A stretch of 61,040 bases of DNA. Source: an uncultured Blautia sp. GTDB taxonomy: Bacteria; Bacillota_A; Clostridia; Lachnospirales; Lachnospiraceae. The notes under the pieces were generated by a model. It did no database searches, was not told where the DNA came from, and saw only the letters and a list, made by a program, of their open reading frames with translations. Each line of letters begins with the position of its first letter. Position 1 is the stretch's first letter. Positions 19,499-28,398 of the stretch are shown here, piece after piece. Location of the stretch: the NCBI GenBank assembly GCA_905209435.1, contig CAJLTE010000009.1, positions 1 through 61,040 of the forward strand. Direction: 5' to 3'. Both the position numbers and the translations under genes were made by a program.

Positions 19499-20095
19499 TT
19501 ATTCGGCAGCGTCCTGAGTCTCTGCGTAGATTTCAAAGCCCTGTGCAACTGCATCTGCTGCGCTCACTTCGCCTGTTACGATTGACGGCATACCATCAAA
19601 TGTAGGAACGCGGCACTCGCCCTGGAAATTGTCCTGTACTGCTCCTGTATAGGATGTTACTTTGCTGCCAAAATCAATTGCTTTTACCTGAAGACTGTTC
19701 ATAACAGATGTATCAGCTTCCGGAGCATCTTTTAACGGATTTGCTGAATGCTGTGCAAATTTGAGGATCATGTCATCACTTGTCATATACTCTACAAAAT
19801 CAACTGCCGCATCTCTCTTTTCCGGATCATCCCATGCTTTCTTTGTGATGTAATATCCCATAGAAAAGCCACCGATCAGATCTGTAGTCTTTCTGCCAAC
19901 ACCCTTGGATGGCACAAAAGTCACATCAAATTTATCAAGTGCTTCTGTGTCCAGTGTCTCCGGATCATCCGGATCAGACTGGCATGCTCCAGCAATACCA
20001 CCGACTTTCCATGAACCATCCAGGAGGAATGCAGCCTTATCCTGTGTGAATAACTGGAATGTTTCATCATCTGTTGCGGATAATGTATTCTCAGG
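19499..20095 (-). pseudogene. C-terminal fragment of a sugar ABC solute-binding protein
   Basis: Roughly the last 200 residues of an extracellular binding protein. The reading is LPENTLSATDDETF, then KAAFLLDGSWKVGG and FDVTFVPSKGVGRKT, ending EIYAETQDAAE. There is no signal peptide, lipobox or start codon; upstream the frame runs straight into the histidine kinase gene in another frame. A full protein of this family has about 430 residues, so about 230 are missing. The ATG at 19924 is internal. The fragment abuts the permease genes, in the normal order. Confidence 0.85.
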
Positions 20096-21420
20096 TAAGC
20101 ATCCACATAAATCATTTCTTCTGATAATGTAATCTCAGGAAGTTTCTTGCGGTCCATAGCTGCATTCATCAGTACGGACAGTGATTCAATCATCCGGGAT
20201 ACTTTTTCATTCTCACCAAGCCGTGCCTCCCAGTTAATGATTTCAAGCGTATTGTTCATGAAATGTGGATTGATATGAGACTGCAATGCCATAATCCTTG
20301 CATCCCGCAATGCCAGTTCTTCCTCATAAATATGATCAAACTGGTATTTCAAGGTTCGTGACATGTGGTTATAGGATTCACGGAGATATTCAAATTCCAG
20401 GCTCTTGGTATCTTTTTCCAGCTGATATCCCAGGTTTCCGCTTTCGATTTCTTTTGCCTGCCCTACCATCAGTTTTAACGGATCTGTCAGATATCTGGTT
20501 GACATCCACCAGAATAAACCGAGCATCGGCAAAAGAAACAGTGTCATGAGCAGCAACAGATACCGATAATCATACAGTGGATTAAACAATTCTTTTGTAT
20601 CCGCCTCGATCACAGTGGACAGAGTAAAGTCACTTCCTTTTACCATATGGCAGATATACGCTTTCTTGTCTTTTACTGTATATACAGCAACACCTGTTTT
20701 TTCTGCTTCAGGTGCATCTTTCCAGATCTCTGTTTTTCCCTGTGTAACGATATTCTTTCCGTCCAGTACGATCTTTGCATTTGCATTGTCATAAAAATGC
20801 AGCAGCGACTCAAAACAGTAATTTAAATTCAGTCTGTGTACAAGTATACCCCATGGGCGATATGTAGCAGAATCTACAAGATTTCTCACCAGATAAAGCC
20901 TGCCGTCCGCCTGGTAAATGCCGATAGATGTATCCAGATCCTTTGCAAATTCCAGAACATTATCGCAGTCTTTTTCCCAGAATGTTTTTAACTGATTATA
21001 GCTGCCTCCTGCCGGTGTATTATAGTTTGTCATTTTGTATACTTTCGGTGCTCGTAACAACATAAATACACTACTGGAAATTTCTTTTCGTTTGCCGTAC
21101 TGTTTCGCCATATAATACTGTCCTTTATTATATACTGTATCAAAATTTACGCTGCCTTTGCGGAATTCGTCATAGTATCCATACAACGTTTTGTCATATG
21201 TAGCCTGCCGCGAATCACTGATTGCGCTGTCAATCCGCTCAATACAGTTCTGGTTATCCATCTCAAGCTGTGCAGCCATACGTTCCAGTCCGGTCTTCTC
21301 CTGTCTGTCTGCCATAACATGTCCCACAAGCAACAGCAACAGAGCAAAAGGAAGCGCCCAGTACAGCAGTATCATACTTACCATCTTCCACTTAACTGAA
21401 GTGTTTTTTCCTCTCTTCAT
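20096..21420 (-). pseudogene. N-terminal fragment of a YesM-like sensor histidine kinase
   Basis: The start at 21420 (MKRGKNTSVKWK) follows GGGGGGAATT. It contains a first membrane segment (about residues 15-35), an extracytoplasmic sensor domain, a second membrane segment near 290, a HAMP region and the phosphoacceptor motif SHINPHFMNNTLEIINWEA. The family sequence stops at EEMIYVDAYL; the rest of the HisKA dimer region and the whole ATP-binding domain are missing. Beyond about 20096 the frame reads through shifted binding-protein sequence for about 55 residues to a stop at 19921. Autophosphorylation should therefore be lost. Confidence 0.85.
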
Positions 21421-21527
21421 AATTCCCCCCATAATTTCATATAATGTTTTTAACTATTCCACGAGGTGTTATGGCATGAAAATACCAAAATCCCATCGCC
21501 CAAGCTGATAACTTTTTCTTATATAGA

Positions 21528-21559
21528 CAGAAAGGACTGCCATGCTACTCTGGCAGTCC
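21528..21559 (-). terminator. Intrinsic terminator after the cytidylate-kinase-like gene
   Basis: A perfect 9-bp stem GGACTGCCA / TGGCAGTCC with an 8-nt loop is followed on the minus strand by TTTCTG. The U-run is weak. Confidence 0.65.
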
Positions 21560-21595
21560 AATGTCATCTCTTTTCGGTTATATTCAATTATGTTT

Positions 21596-22186
21596 TTATT
21601 CGGCAAGTTTCATCAGAAGTTCTACACACTCTTCTTCTGATAAAACCGAAGTATTCAGGCAGATATCGTAGTTTTCCATCTTTCCCCATTCATGTCCTGT
21701 ATAAAAGTCATAATAATCTCTTCTCTGACGGTCTTTATATGCAATCCGGTCAAGTGCCTCTCTCTGAGAAAGATTCTTATTTTTCTTAATCCGTTTAATT
21801 CGGTCTTCCATATCAGATGCATAAATATATACACGAAGCAACTGATTATCATCTTTCAGAATCTGGTCTGCACATCTTCCTACAAACACGCACGGACCCT
21901 CCTGTGCCAGACGTTTCACAGCTTCTTCCTGAGCATGAAACATTTTCTCCGGAATTGTCAGGCGTTTTTTGTCCTGTGCTTCTTCCGACATCATTACTCC
22001 GATTGCATAGAGAAGACTGGTTTTGCCTTTAAATTCATCGATAATCTCCTGACTGATCCCATGTCTCTCTGCTGCTTTCAGCAAAAGCTTACTGTCATAA
22101 AAGGGGACTCCCATTTTTTCTGAAAGCAAAGCTGCAATGTGTCTTCCACCGCTTCCATACTGTCTGCTAATCGTGATTGTTTTCAT
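21596..22186 (-). CDS. Cytidylate kinase-like protein
   Basis: 196 residues of the AAA_26/cytidylate-kinase-like family. The P-loop region reads TISRQYGSGGRHIAALL, in which the usual GKST is replaced by a GSGG form typical of this subfamily. Other parts are VPFYDSKLLLKAAERHG and CVFVGRCADQIL. It probably phosphorylates a nucleoside monophosphate, but the substrate of this clostridial subgroup is not known to me. The real cmk of the cell is likely elsewhere. Confidence 0.8.
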   Translation of the reverse strand: MKTITISRQYGSGGRHIAALLSEKMGVPFYDSKLLLKAAERHGISQEIIDEFKGKTSLLYAIGVMMSEEAQDKKRLTIPEKMFHAQEEAVKRLAQEGPCVFVGRCADQILKDDNQLLRVYIYASDMEDRIKRIKKNKNLSQREALDRIAYKDRQRRDYYDFYTGHEWGKMENYDICLNTSVLSEEECVELLMKLAE

Positions 22187-22336
22187 AGGCCACCACTCCT
22201 TTCAGCTCATCTGCCTGAAAATGAATTGTTATTTTTTTATCTATCCACATTATAGGAATTTTCGAATATTTTTGCAATATCCATTAAAATTTTCATAACA
22301 TTTCACAATTCTAAGCTAAAGGATTTGGTAATATTG

Positions 22337-22807
22337 TTAGTAAAGGTTCTTGACCTTGAAGTCACGCTCTGCTTCTCTTCTCTGATCCTTCTTCGCAATA
22401 TCCTGTCTCTTATCATAAAGTTTCTTGCCTCGGGCCATTCCGATCTCTACTTTTACCAGACTGTCCTTGAAGTAAACCTTCAAAGGTACCAGAGTTAAAC
22501 CTTTTTCTTTGAGCTTTGCTTCAATTTTGTTGATCTCATATCTGTGAAGCAAAAGCTTACGGATTCTCAACGGATCCTTATTGAAAATATTGCCTTTCTC
22601 ATAAGGGCTGATATGCATTCCGTAAATATAAACCTCTCCATTCTCCACACGGATAAAGGACTCCTTGATGCTGCATTTGCCCATACGCAGAGATTTTACC
22701 TCTGTTCCTGCAAGGGCAATGCCAGCTTCATAAGTATCTTCTATAAAATAGTCATGAAATGCCTTTTTATTATTGGCAATCAGCTTCATTCCTTTTTTCT
22801 TTGCCAT
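22337..22807 (-). CDS. smpB: SsrA-binding protein SmpB
   Basis: About 156 residues. It binds tmRNA and delivers it to stalled ribosomes. Motifs are [41 protein letters not shown] and the basic C-terminal tail [19 protein letters not shown]. The start at 22807 follows GGAGGATATT. It lies downstream of rnr, a classic pairing in trans-translation. No tmRNA gene is seen nearby. Confidence 0.96.
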   Translation of the reverse strand: MAKKKGMKLIANNKKAFHDYFIEDTYEAGIALAGTEVKSLRMGKCSIKESFIRVENGEVYIYGMHISPYEKGNIFNKDPLRIRKLLLHRYEINKIEAKLKEKGLTLVPLKVYFKDSLVKVEIGMARGKKLYDKRQDIAKKDQRREAERDFKVKNLY

Positions 22808-22864
22808 AATATCCTCCAAGCTATCTTCCATTTTTATACAGTTATAACATATTTTTACTGCAAA

Positions 22865-25219
22865 TTACAGACTGTCCGGTAAATCGTCATCCCAGACGTT
22901 TGAAACCAGTTCAAAGTCCACCGTCTTGAGCATCTTATCTGCATCCGCCACGCGGACACGGACTTTATCTCCCAGCTTGTAAACTTTTTTTGTCATCTCG
23001 CCGCGCAGTTCATAGGTTTCCTGGTCGAAGACATAATAGTCGTCACGCAGAGTGTTGACATGTACCAGACCTTCTACTGTATTTGGAAGTTCCACATAAA
23101 GTCCCCATCCTGTAACACCTGAGATAATTCCTTCGAATTCTTCTCCCAAATGATAGGACATGTATTCTGCTTTCTTCAGCTTGTCTGATTCACGCTCTGC
23201 CTCATCTGCACGACGTTCGCATACACTGGACTGTCTTGCAACTTCATCCAGAATTTCCGCATAATGCTCGGTTCTTCCCTCACGCATTAATCTGCCTCGC
23301 AAGTTATCCTTGATGATCCTGTGGATCTGCAGGTCAGGATAACGTCTGATCGGGGATGTGAAATGGCAGTAATATTTCGCAGCCAGTCCGAAATGGCCAC
23401 TGCACTCTGTAGTATATTTTGCCTGTTTCATGGAACGCAGTACCAGACGGCTGATCATCGCTTCATTTGGAAGTCCTTCGATACTTTCGATGATCTGTTG
23501 GATTTCCTTCGGAGTGATCTCTTCTTTTGCTTTCTGGATCTTTATCCCCTGGTTATGAAGCAGTGTCAGAAGACTTTCCACTTTCTCAGGATCTGGATTA
23601 TCGTGGGTTCTGTATACAAATGGAATTTCTTCTGTACAATATTCCTGCGCTACAGTTTCGTTTGCCATCAACATGAAGTCTTCGATGATCTTGGTTGCCA
23701 CATTTGCTTCATACGGCTTTACATCGATTGCTTTTCCTGCTGCATTCAGAATAATCTTACTTTCCGGAAAGTCAAAATCAATAGATCCTCTGTGATGACG
23801 GCTGTTTCTTAAGATTTCAGACAATTCTTTCATCATAAAGAACATAGGAATCAGAGCTTTATAGCGTTTCTTTGCTTCTTCGTCTGTATCTTCAAGAATA
23901 TTCTTTACATCAGTATAACACATACGTTCATTTACGTTAATCACAGTTTCTGCGATCTGGTGAGAAACTACTTTACCTTTTTCATTGATATCCATCAGAC
24001 AGCTTAGCGCCAGTCTGTCCTCGCCCTGATTCAGAGAACAGATTCCATTAGAAAGACGCTCCGGCAGCATCGGCACAACACGGTCCGCCAGATATACGCT
24101 GGTTCCTCGTTTCAACGCTTCTTTGTCCAGCGCACTGTTGTACTGCACATAGTTGCTTACGTCTGCGATATGAACTCCGAGGTGATAAATATCTCCCTCT
24201 TTTGTCAGAGAAATCGCATCGTCCAGGTCTTTTGCATCTTCGCCGTCAATAGTGACTGTCTGCAGATGTCTCAGATCCAGTCTTCCGTCTCTGTCTGCAT
24301 CCAGCACATGATCTGGAACACGCTGTGCCTGCTTCATTACCTTCTCCGGAAATTCGCTTGGGATTCCAAAGCTCTTGACAATTGCCAGGATGTCGGTACC
24401 AGGTGTACGGATATTTCCAAGATTTTCTTTGATTTTGCCTTCCGGATTCTTATTCTTGGAACCATAGTCTGTGACTACTGCAATTACTTTATCCCCGTTT
24501 TTAATTCCTGCAGCTTCTTTTCTCGGAATGAAAATATCTTTGGAAAATTTGGGATTATCACTGATCACGAAACCGAAATCACGATTTAACTGATAGGTCC
24601 CCACAATTTCCGGCATACCACGCTCCAGAACTTTGACAACTGTGCCTTCTTTGCGCTTGCCTTCTTTCTGACCATCACGGATAATAATTCGTACTTTGTC
24701 CTGATGCATGGCTGTTCCTGTATCAGATTCAGGGATAAAAATGTCCTCATCCTGTCCTTCGATTTCCACAAAACCAAAGCCTTTCGGATGTCCGATAAAT
24801 GTTCCTTCCGCCTGAACACCCTCAAGATGATCTTCCTTATAATTGTCCTCATCCATGAAATCTCTGTCCCGGTTTCTTCCCCGGCTTTTCTCTCTGATCT
24901 TGTCTTTGTTTTTATCTTTAAATTTGTCTTTTTTCTTTTTGCCCTGATCTGCGCCGTATTCATCCCTTCGGTCATCATAATAACGGTCATCTTTTTTCTT
25001 CTTCCATTTTCCTTTGACCTTTTCATATCTGCCTTTATTATCCACAGATACTTTTCCTTCATAACAGAGTTCATCCAGAACATCATAGAGATCTCGTTTC
25101 TCTTCTTTGGAAAGTCGCAGAAGTGTGGCGATTTCACGTAATCTCATTGGTTTATAAATGGGATCTCCCAACAGTTCCAGAATAAACTTTTTTCTTCGTT
25201 CTATATCTTTTTTCTTCAT
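22865..25219 (-). CDS. rnr: Ribonuclease R
   Basis: 784 residues. It is a 3'-to-5' exoribonuclease for structured RNA and works with trans-translation. Order: an N-terminal winged helix (KPMRLREIATLLRL), a highly charged Lys/Asp/Arg linker at about residues 70-125, cold-shock domains (GFGFVEIEGQDEDIFIPE), the RNB catalytic domain (TIDGEDAKDLDDAISL, with the metal-binding aspartates; HFTSPIRRYPDLQIHR) and a C-terminal S1 domain. The charged linker is longer than in many relatives and may bind RNA. Confidence 0.96.
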   Translation of the reverse strand: MKKKDIERRKKFILELLGDPIYKPMRLREIATLLRLSKEEKRDLYDVLDELCYEGKVSVDNKGRYEKVKGKWKKKKDDRYYDDRRDEYGADQGKKKKDKFKDKNKDKIREKSRGRNRDRDFMDEDNYKEDHLEGVQAEGTFIGHPKGFGFVEIEGQDEDIFIPESDTGTAMHQDKVRIIIRDGQKEGKRKEGTVVKVLERGMPEIVGTYQLNRDFGFVISDNPKFSKDIFIPRKEAAGIKNGDKVIAVVTDYGSKNKNPEGKIKENLGNIRTPGTDILAIVKSFGIPSEFPEKVMKQAQRVPDHVLDADRDGRLDLRHLQTVTIDGEDAKDLDDAISLTKEGDIYHLGVHIADVSNYVQYNSALDKEALKRGTSVYLADRVVPMLPERLSNGICSLNQGEDRLALSCLMDINEKGKVVSHQIAETVINVNERMCYTDVKNILEDTDEEAKKRYKALIPMFFMMKELSEILRNSRHHRGSIDFDFPESKIILNAAGKAIDVKPYEANVATKIIEDFMLMANETVAQEYCTEEIPFVYRTHDNPDPEKVESLLTLLHNQGIKIQKAKEEITPKEIQQIIESIEGLPNEAMISRLVLRSMKQAKYTTECSGHFGLAAKYYCHFTSPIRRYPDLQIHRIIKDNLRGRLMREGRTEHYAEILDEVARQSSVCERRADEAERESDKLKKAEYMSYHLGEEFEGIISGVTGWGLYVELPNTVEGLVHVNTLRDDYYVFDQETYELRGEMTKKVYKLGDKVRVRVADADKMLKTVDFELVSNVWDDDLPDSL

Positions 25220-25344
25220 ATTGCTCCTCTAATTTTCAAAATTATAACTTCTTTATTCTCAAGTTTTATTGGAAAGTGCAGTGTGATCCTGCCAGTAGAA
25301 CTCTTTATGTCATGCAAACATTACAGAATAATTTTCCAGGATAT

Positions 25345-25376
25345 AAAAAACACTCTTGCACGTGACAAGAGTGTTT
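25345..25376 (-). terminator. Intrinsic terminator after secG
   Basis: A perfect 10-bp stem (AACACTCTTG / CAAGAGTGTT, loop TCACGTG) is followed on the minus strand by TTTTATATCC. It separates secG from rnr. Confidence 0.9.
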
Positions 25377-25392
25377 CCAGTTTCATTCTAAA

Positions 25393-25629
25393 TTAACCCA
25401 GCATATTTAACGCTACAGAAATTACGAAAAATAAAACTCCCATAATAGCAGTAGCCTTAACAAGTCCGCCCTCCATAGAACGGCCTTTGTTCTTGCCCCA
25501 GTATGTTTCTGCTGCTCCGGCAATAGCACCAAGTCCCTGCTGCTTACCTTCCTGCATAAGAACTACGACTGTAAGAGCGATGCAATCTATTATGAAAATG
25601 ATACTCAGAATAATCTTAACAATCTGCAC
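25393..25629 (-). CDS. secG: Preprotein translocase subunit SecG
   Basis: About 78 residues with two membrane segments, an accessory subunit of the SecYEG channel. The GTG start at 25627-25629 gives VQIVKIILSIIFII and sits 7 nt after AGGAGGTG-type sequence. The ATG at 25650 overlaps that ribosome site and is rejected. Conserved LMQEGKQQGLGAIAGAAETYWGK is present. Confidence 0.93.
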   Translation of the reverse strand: MQIVKIILSIIFIIDCIALTVVVLMQEGKQQGLGAIAGAAETYWGKNKGRSMEGGLVKATAIMGVLFFVISVALNMLG

Positions 25630-25723
25630 TTCGTTACACCTCCTAATCAACTGTGTTTCATTGTAACATAGCCAGAAAGGGATTTCAACTACAATTCCTC
25701 TTTTTTTAAGGATTTTTGATATG

Positions 25724-27853
25724 CTATTTTACAGTTATCTTTATCTTCTTTCTGACTTTTCCTGAACTTACGGTAAGATAAGCTGTTCCTTTTTTCTTTC
25801 CGTAAATTACGCCGGATGTATTTACAGCTACAATTTTCTTATTTGAAATCGTATAGTTAACCTTCTCTCTGGAAGTAACAGGACTTATTACTGGCTTCAA
25901 GGTAACTTTGGTACCTTTTTTCAGTGTTATAGCAGATTTCAGCCCGCTTATCTTTACAGTACGAACCTTGCCAGTCTGAACGTTTACCTTTAATGTAGCT
26001 TTTTTACCGCTCTTTAAGATTACTGTAACTTTGGCTGTTCCAGTTTTATTTTGTGCTTTCAGGACACCTTTTTTATCTACAATCACGATTTTTTTGTTAC
26101 TGGAAGTCCACGACTTCACAGAATCACCATATGCCATGGTTACCTTCACTTTATTCGTACTCTGTTTTTTCTGCAGTGTAACAGAAGTAAGATTCAGTTT
26201 AATAACTGCTTTCAGTTTACTTCCATAATTTCTTGTAGTTTTCTCGCCGCAGACAGAACAGGTTCCTTCCTGTTTCGCAGCCCTGAATACCGTTGCTTTC
26301 GCAATAGTCTTCCATACGTATTTATGTGTATGCTCTGCATAATATTTTCTGGTAAGCTTCTCTGCATCTGCTCCCAGCGGATCATCCGTACGATTGTACT
26401 TTGTCAGCCACCAGCAGCCGGTTACCTCATTCTTAGGGCAGTCCGAAGTATCTATTTCCGTATTGAAGTAGACTGCACCGCTGGCTGTCTCATGGGTGGT
26501 ACAGCTTGTATCCACATATTTTACAAAACCAATGCCCTTCTCTGCACCACAGTCTGCTGCATAAGAATTATTTTCAATATCATCGATCCGGTTCAGACTG
26601 TCATAGAAACCGATAATTCCACCGATATATGCAGCCTCTTTCCCTGTACCTTTCACCTTGCCGGCAAAAACATTATTCTTCATGGTATATGCACAGTTGT
26701 TCCATGCCTGTGCCACATAAATATCCGATCCCAGGATTCCACCAACCTTATCCTGACCGGTAACTGTTCCCTCTACCATGCAGTTATCAATGGTTGCTTT
26801 TCTACCATTTGGCGCAGAAGAGTCATCGTAGCCGCCGCCCATGATTCCACCTGCCTGCTGTCCGGATGCGATCACATCGCCATAGAATTTACAATCAGTT
26901 ACTGTGCATTCACCCATGGCATTATCACGTGTACCGATGATACCGCCTACATAATCTTTTCCATAAACTATTGCATAACTTACACAGTTCGTTATCGTTC
27001 CCTGCATACGTCCCGCAAACGAACCGATTCTGTCTTCATCTTTATCATAACCGATAACAACACCCTTTTCTATGGTACAGTTCTTTATGGTTGCTCCAAA
27101 ACCGGAAGAGCATCCTGCATAAGGACTTACTGTTTTATTTGCGCCAATGAAACCGGCCTTCAGGGTACTGGAACCACTTTTCAGAGTTACGTTGTCGATC
27201 ACAACAGCACTACCGGACAGACCTACTCCCTCGAAATTGTTAACAAGACCGTATCCTGCGATTTTCTTTCCATAAATGTTCAGGTTGCGTACTTCTGTAT
27301 TGCGGACATATCCAAACAGAGGAAGTCCTCCTTCCGGAACTGTAATGGTGTGATTGTTTCCATCCAGAACCCCGCTAAATACGTTCAGATTGTCACCATC
27401 TTTCAAATCTTTTGTGCCATCTTTGGTTACACCGACAGGTTTCCAGTCCTCCGGAAGAGTAATGTCTTCAGTGAGCTGGAAATAAGTTCCTTCAAAGTTA
27501 TATCCTTCCGTATTTACCTTATCCCGCATCGCCTCCAGATCTGCTGTACTTCCGATACAATACGGTTTTTCGGCAGTGCCTTCTCCTTCCCACAAAGCAG
27601 AACCATCTGCAGCAGTAATGCACTTTGTATCAGAATATGCATACTCACTGTCTGTAATTTCATTCTGTTTTTCCACATCTTCCTGTGTTCCTTCCGGTTC
27701 TCCTGTACTAAATTCTTCTGTCTGAAATTCTTCTGCTGACGGAGTATCTCCTGCACTGAACTCTGCTCCCATAACAGAAACCGGAAGCTGACAAGCCAGA
27801 AGAACTGCAAGCAGCAGAGCTGCTATACTTTTCCAACTCTTTTTTAATTTCAT
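25724..27853 (-). CDS. Secreted GLUG-repeat and Ig-like surface protein behind a cobalamin riboswitch
   Basis: 709 residues. A signal peptide (about 1-30, ending VSVMGAE) and an acidic spacer precede a region of about 400 residues that is probably a beta-solenoid, with GLUG-type turns (VGGIIGTRDNA, AGGIMGGGYDD, VGGILGSDIYV, IGGIIGFYDS). A small Cys-x2-Cys domain (ATVFRAAKQEGTCSVCGEK) follows, then two Big_2 Ig-like domains (SVTLQKKQSTNKVKV, KSWTSSNKKIVIV; KSAITLKKGTKVTL). There is no sortase motif or membrane anchor at the C-terminus. A role in adhesion or binding a cobalamin-related ligand is suggested only by the upstream riboswitch. Confidence 0.8.
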   Translation of the reverse strand: MKLKKSWKSIAALLLAVLLACQLPVSVMGAEFSAGDTPSAEEFQTEEFSTGEPEGTQEDVEKQNEITDSEYAYSDTKCITAADGSALWEGEGTAEKPYCIGSTADLEAMRDKVNTEGYNFEGTYFQLTEDITLPEDWKPVGVTKDGTKDLKDGDNLNVFSGVLDGNNHTITVPEGGLPLFGYVRNTEVRNLNIYGKKIAGYGLVNNFEGVGLSGSAVVIDNVTLKSGSSTLKAGFIGANKTVSPYAGCSSGFGATIKNCTIEKGVVIGYDKDEDRIGSFAGRMQGTITNCVSYAIVYGKDYVGGIIGTRDNAMGECTVTDCKFYGDVIASGQQAGGIMGGGYDDSSAPNGRKATIDNCMVEGTVTGQDKVGGILGSDIYVAQAWNNCAYTMKNNVFAGKVKGTGKEAAYIGGIIGFYDSLNRIDDIENNSYAADCGAEKGIGFVKYVDTSCTTHETASGAVYFNTEIDTSDCPKNEVTGCWWLTKYNRTDDPLGADAEKLTRKYYAEHTHKYVWKTIAKATVFRAAKQEGTCSVCGEKTTRNYGSKLKAVIKLNLTSVTLQKKQSTNKVKVTMAYGDSVKSWTSSNKKIVIVDKKGVLKAQNKTGTAKVTVILKSGKKATLKVNVQTGKVRTVKISGLKSAITLKKGTKVTLKPVISPVTSREKVNYTISNKKIVAVNTSGVIYGKKKGTAYLTVSSGKVRKKIKITVK

Positions 27854-27892
27854 TTTTTTCTCCTCTTTTAAGGGGTTTTCCCTATCATCTCA

Positions 27893-28010
27893 AACCTTTA
27901 TTATTATTTTTACAGTACCATTTTTCCACTTTGCAGAAGCAGCGGTTCCTGCTTTTCCAGACCTTAGATATAGTCCGGTGTTCTCCCCCTTTCTTTTATT
28001 GGAATATTCT
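27893..28010 (-). pseudogene. Possible C-terminal remnant of an Ig-like surface protein
   Basis: Between the riboswitch terminator and the GLUG gene, one minus-strand frame reads SGKAGTAASAKWKNGTVKII and then IKV and a stop. This resembles the last strands of Big_2 domains, for example KKKGTAYLTVSSGKVRKKIK at the end of the next gene. No start codon with a ribosome site belongs to it. It may be the scar of a lost gene; the match is short and could be chance. Confidence 0.35.
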
Positions 28011-28018
28011 GTTTCCCG

Positions 28019-28050
28019 AAAAAAAAGCCGCGTCTTCCCAGACACGACTT
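28019..28050 (-). terminator. Terminator of the cobalamin riboswitch
   Basis: On the minus strand GTCGTGTCT, loop GGGA, AGACGCGGC (9 bp with two G-U pairs) is followed by eight T. It lies directly after the aptamer and should be the expression platform. Confidence 0.85.
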
Positions 28051-28228
28051 CACTCACAAAATACCGTGCCGCCCTGAAACCGAGGGTTTCCGCACTCAGC
28101 CGCAAAGATAGATCTGACTTAGAGTTTTTACTCATCACAGTAGCGTTCCTGTGCAGGATTCTCACCTGACTTCCTATGCAGATTTTTCCGATTCCTTCTG
28201 CATAAAATCCCTGTGGCATCGCCTTAAT
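28051..28228 (-). promoter_or_regulatory. Cobalamin (B12) riboswitch aptamer
   Basis: Minus-strand sequence carries the cobalamin riboswitch core: GATGCCACAGGG near the 5' end, then GGAAGTCAGGTGAGAATCC and CAGGAACGCTACTGTGATGA (the B12 box), followed by AAGTCAGATC. It is preceded by a consensus promoter and followed by a terminator. The downstream gene is a surface protein and not a known B12 transporter. The 3' part (CTGAGTGCGG) departs from the usual CCTGCC form, so ligand affinity is uncertain. Confidence 0.88.
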
Positions 28229-28231
28229 ATC

Positions 28232-28260
28232 ACCATACCCTCTACCCCAAATTTTGTCAA
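28232..28260 (-). promoter_or_regulatory. Promoter of the cobalamin riboswitch transcript
   Basis: TTGACA (28255-28260) and TATGGT (28232-28237) are separated by 17 nt. The predicted start is near 28225, just before the aptamer. Confidence 0.85.
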
Positions 28261-28330
28261 TATATTTCCAGTCAGGCCCGTATTTTCTATAATTTTCTGA
28301 ATACTTGTTTTTCCTTTCTTATATCTTTAC

Positions 28331-28372
28331 AGAAAAATGGAAGCCATTTTTCTTAATGGCCTCCATTCCAAC
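28331..28372 (-). terminator. Intrinsic terminator after eno
   Basis: AATGGAGGCCATT and AATGGCTTCCATT pair around a short loop and are followed on the minus strand by TTTCTG. It lies 27 nt past the eno stop. Confidence 0.85.
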
Positions 28373-28398
28373 TGATACACAATACTTTTTATAATAAC

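Noticed and set aside
19499..19924. A complete 141-residue gene starting at 19924
   Set aside because: The ATG is inside a longer binding-protein frame that continues upstream, so this is only part of a truncated gene.
22187..22336. Possible tmRNA gene next to smpB
   Set aside because: The gap is only 150 nt and shows neither the tRNA-like ends nor a tag frame.
26051..27739. A 562-residue plus-strand reading frame
   Set aside because: It is antisense to the GLUG/Ig-like gene, rich in Cys, Ile and Phe, has no recognisable domain or ribosome site, and arises from codon bias of the real gene.
27890..28219. A 109-residue reading frame on the minus strand
   Set aside because: Most of it is the cobalamin riboswitch and its terminator; only the last codons look like coding sequence, treated as a remnant.
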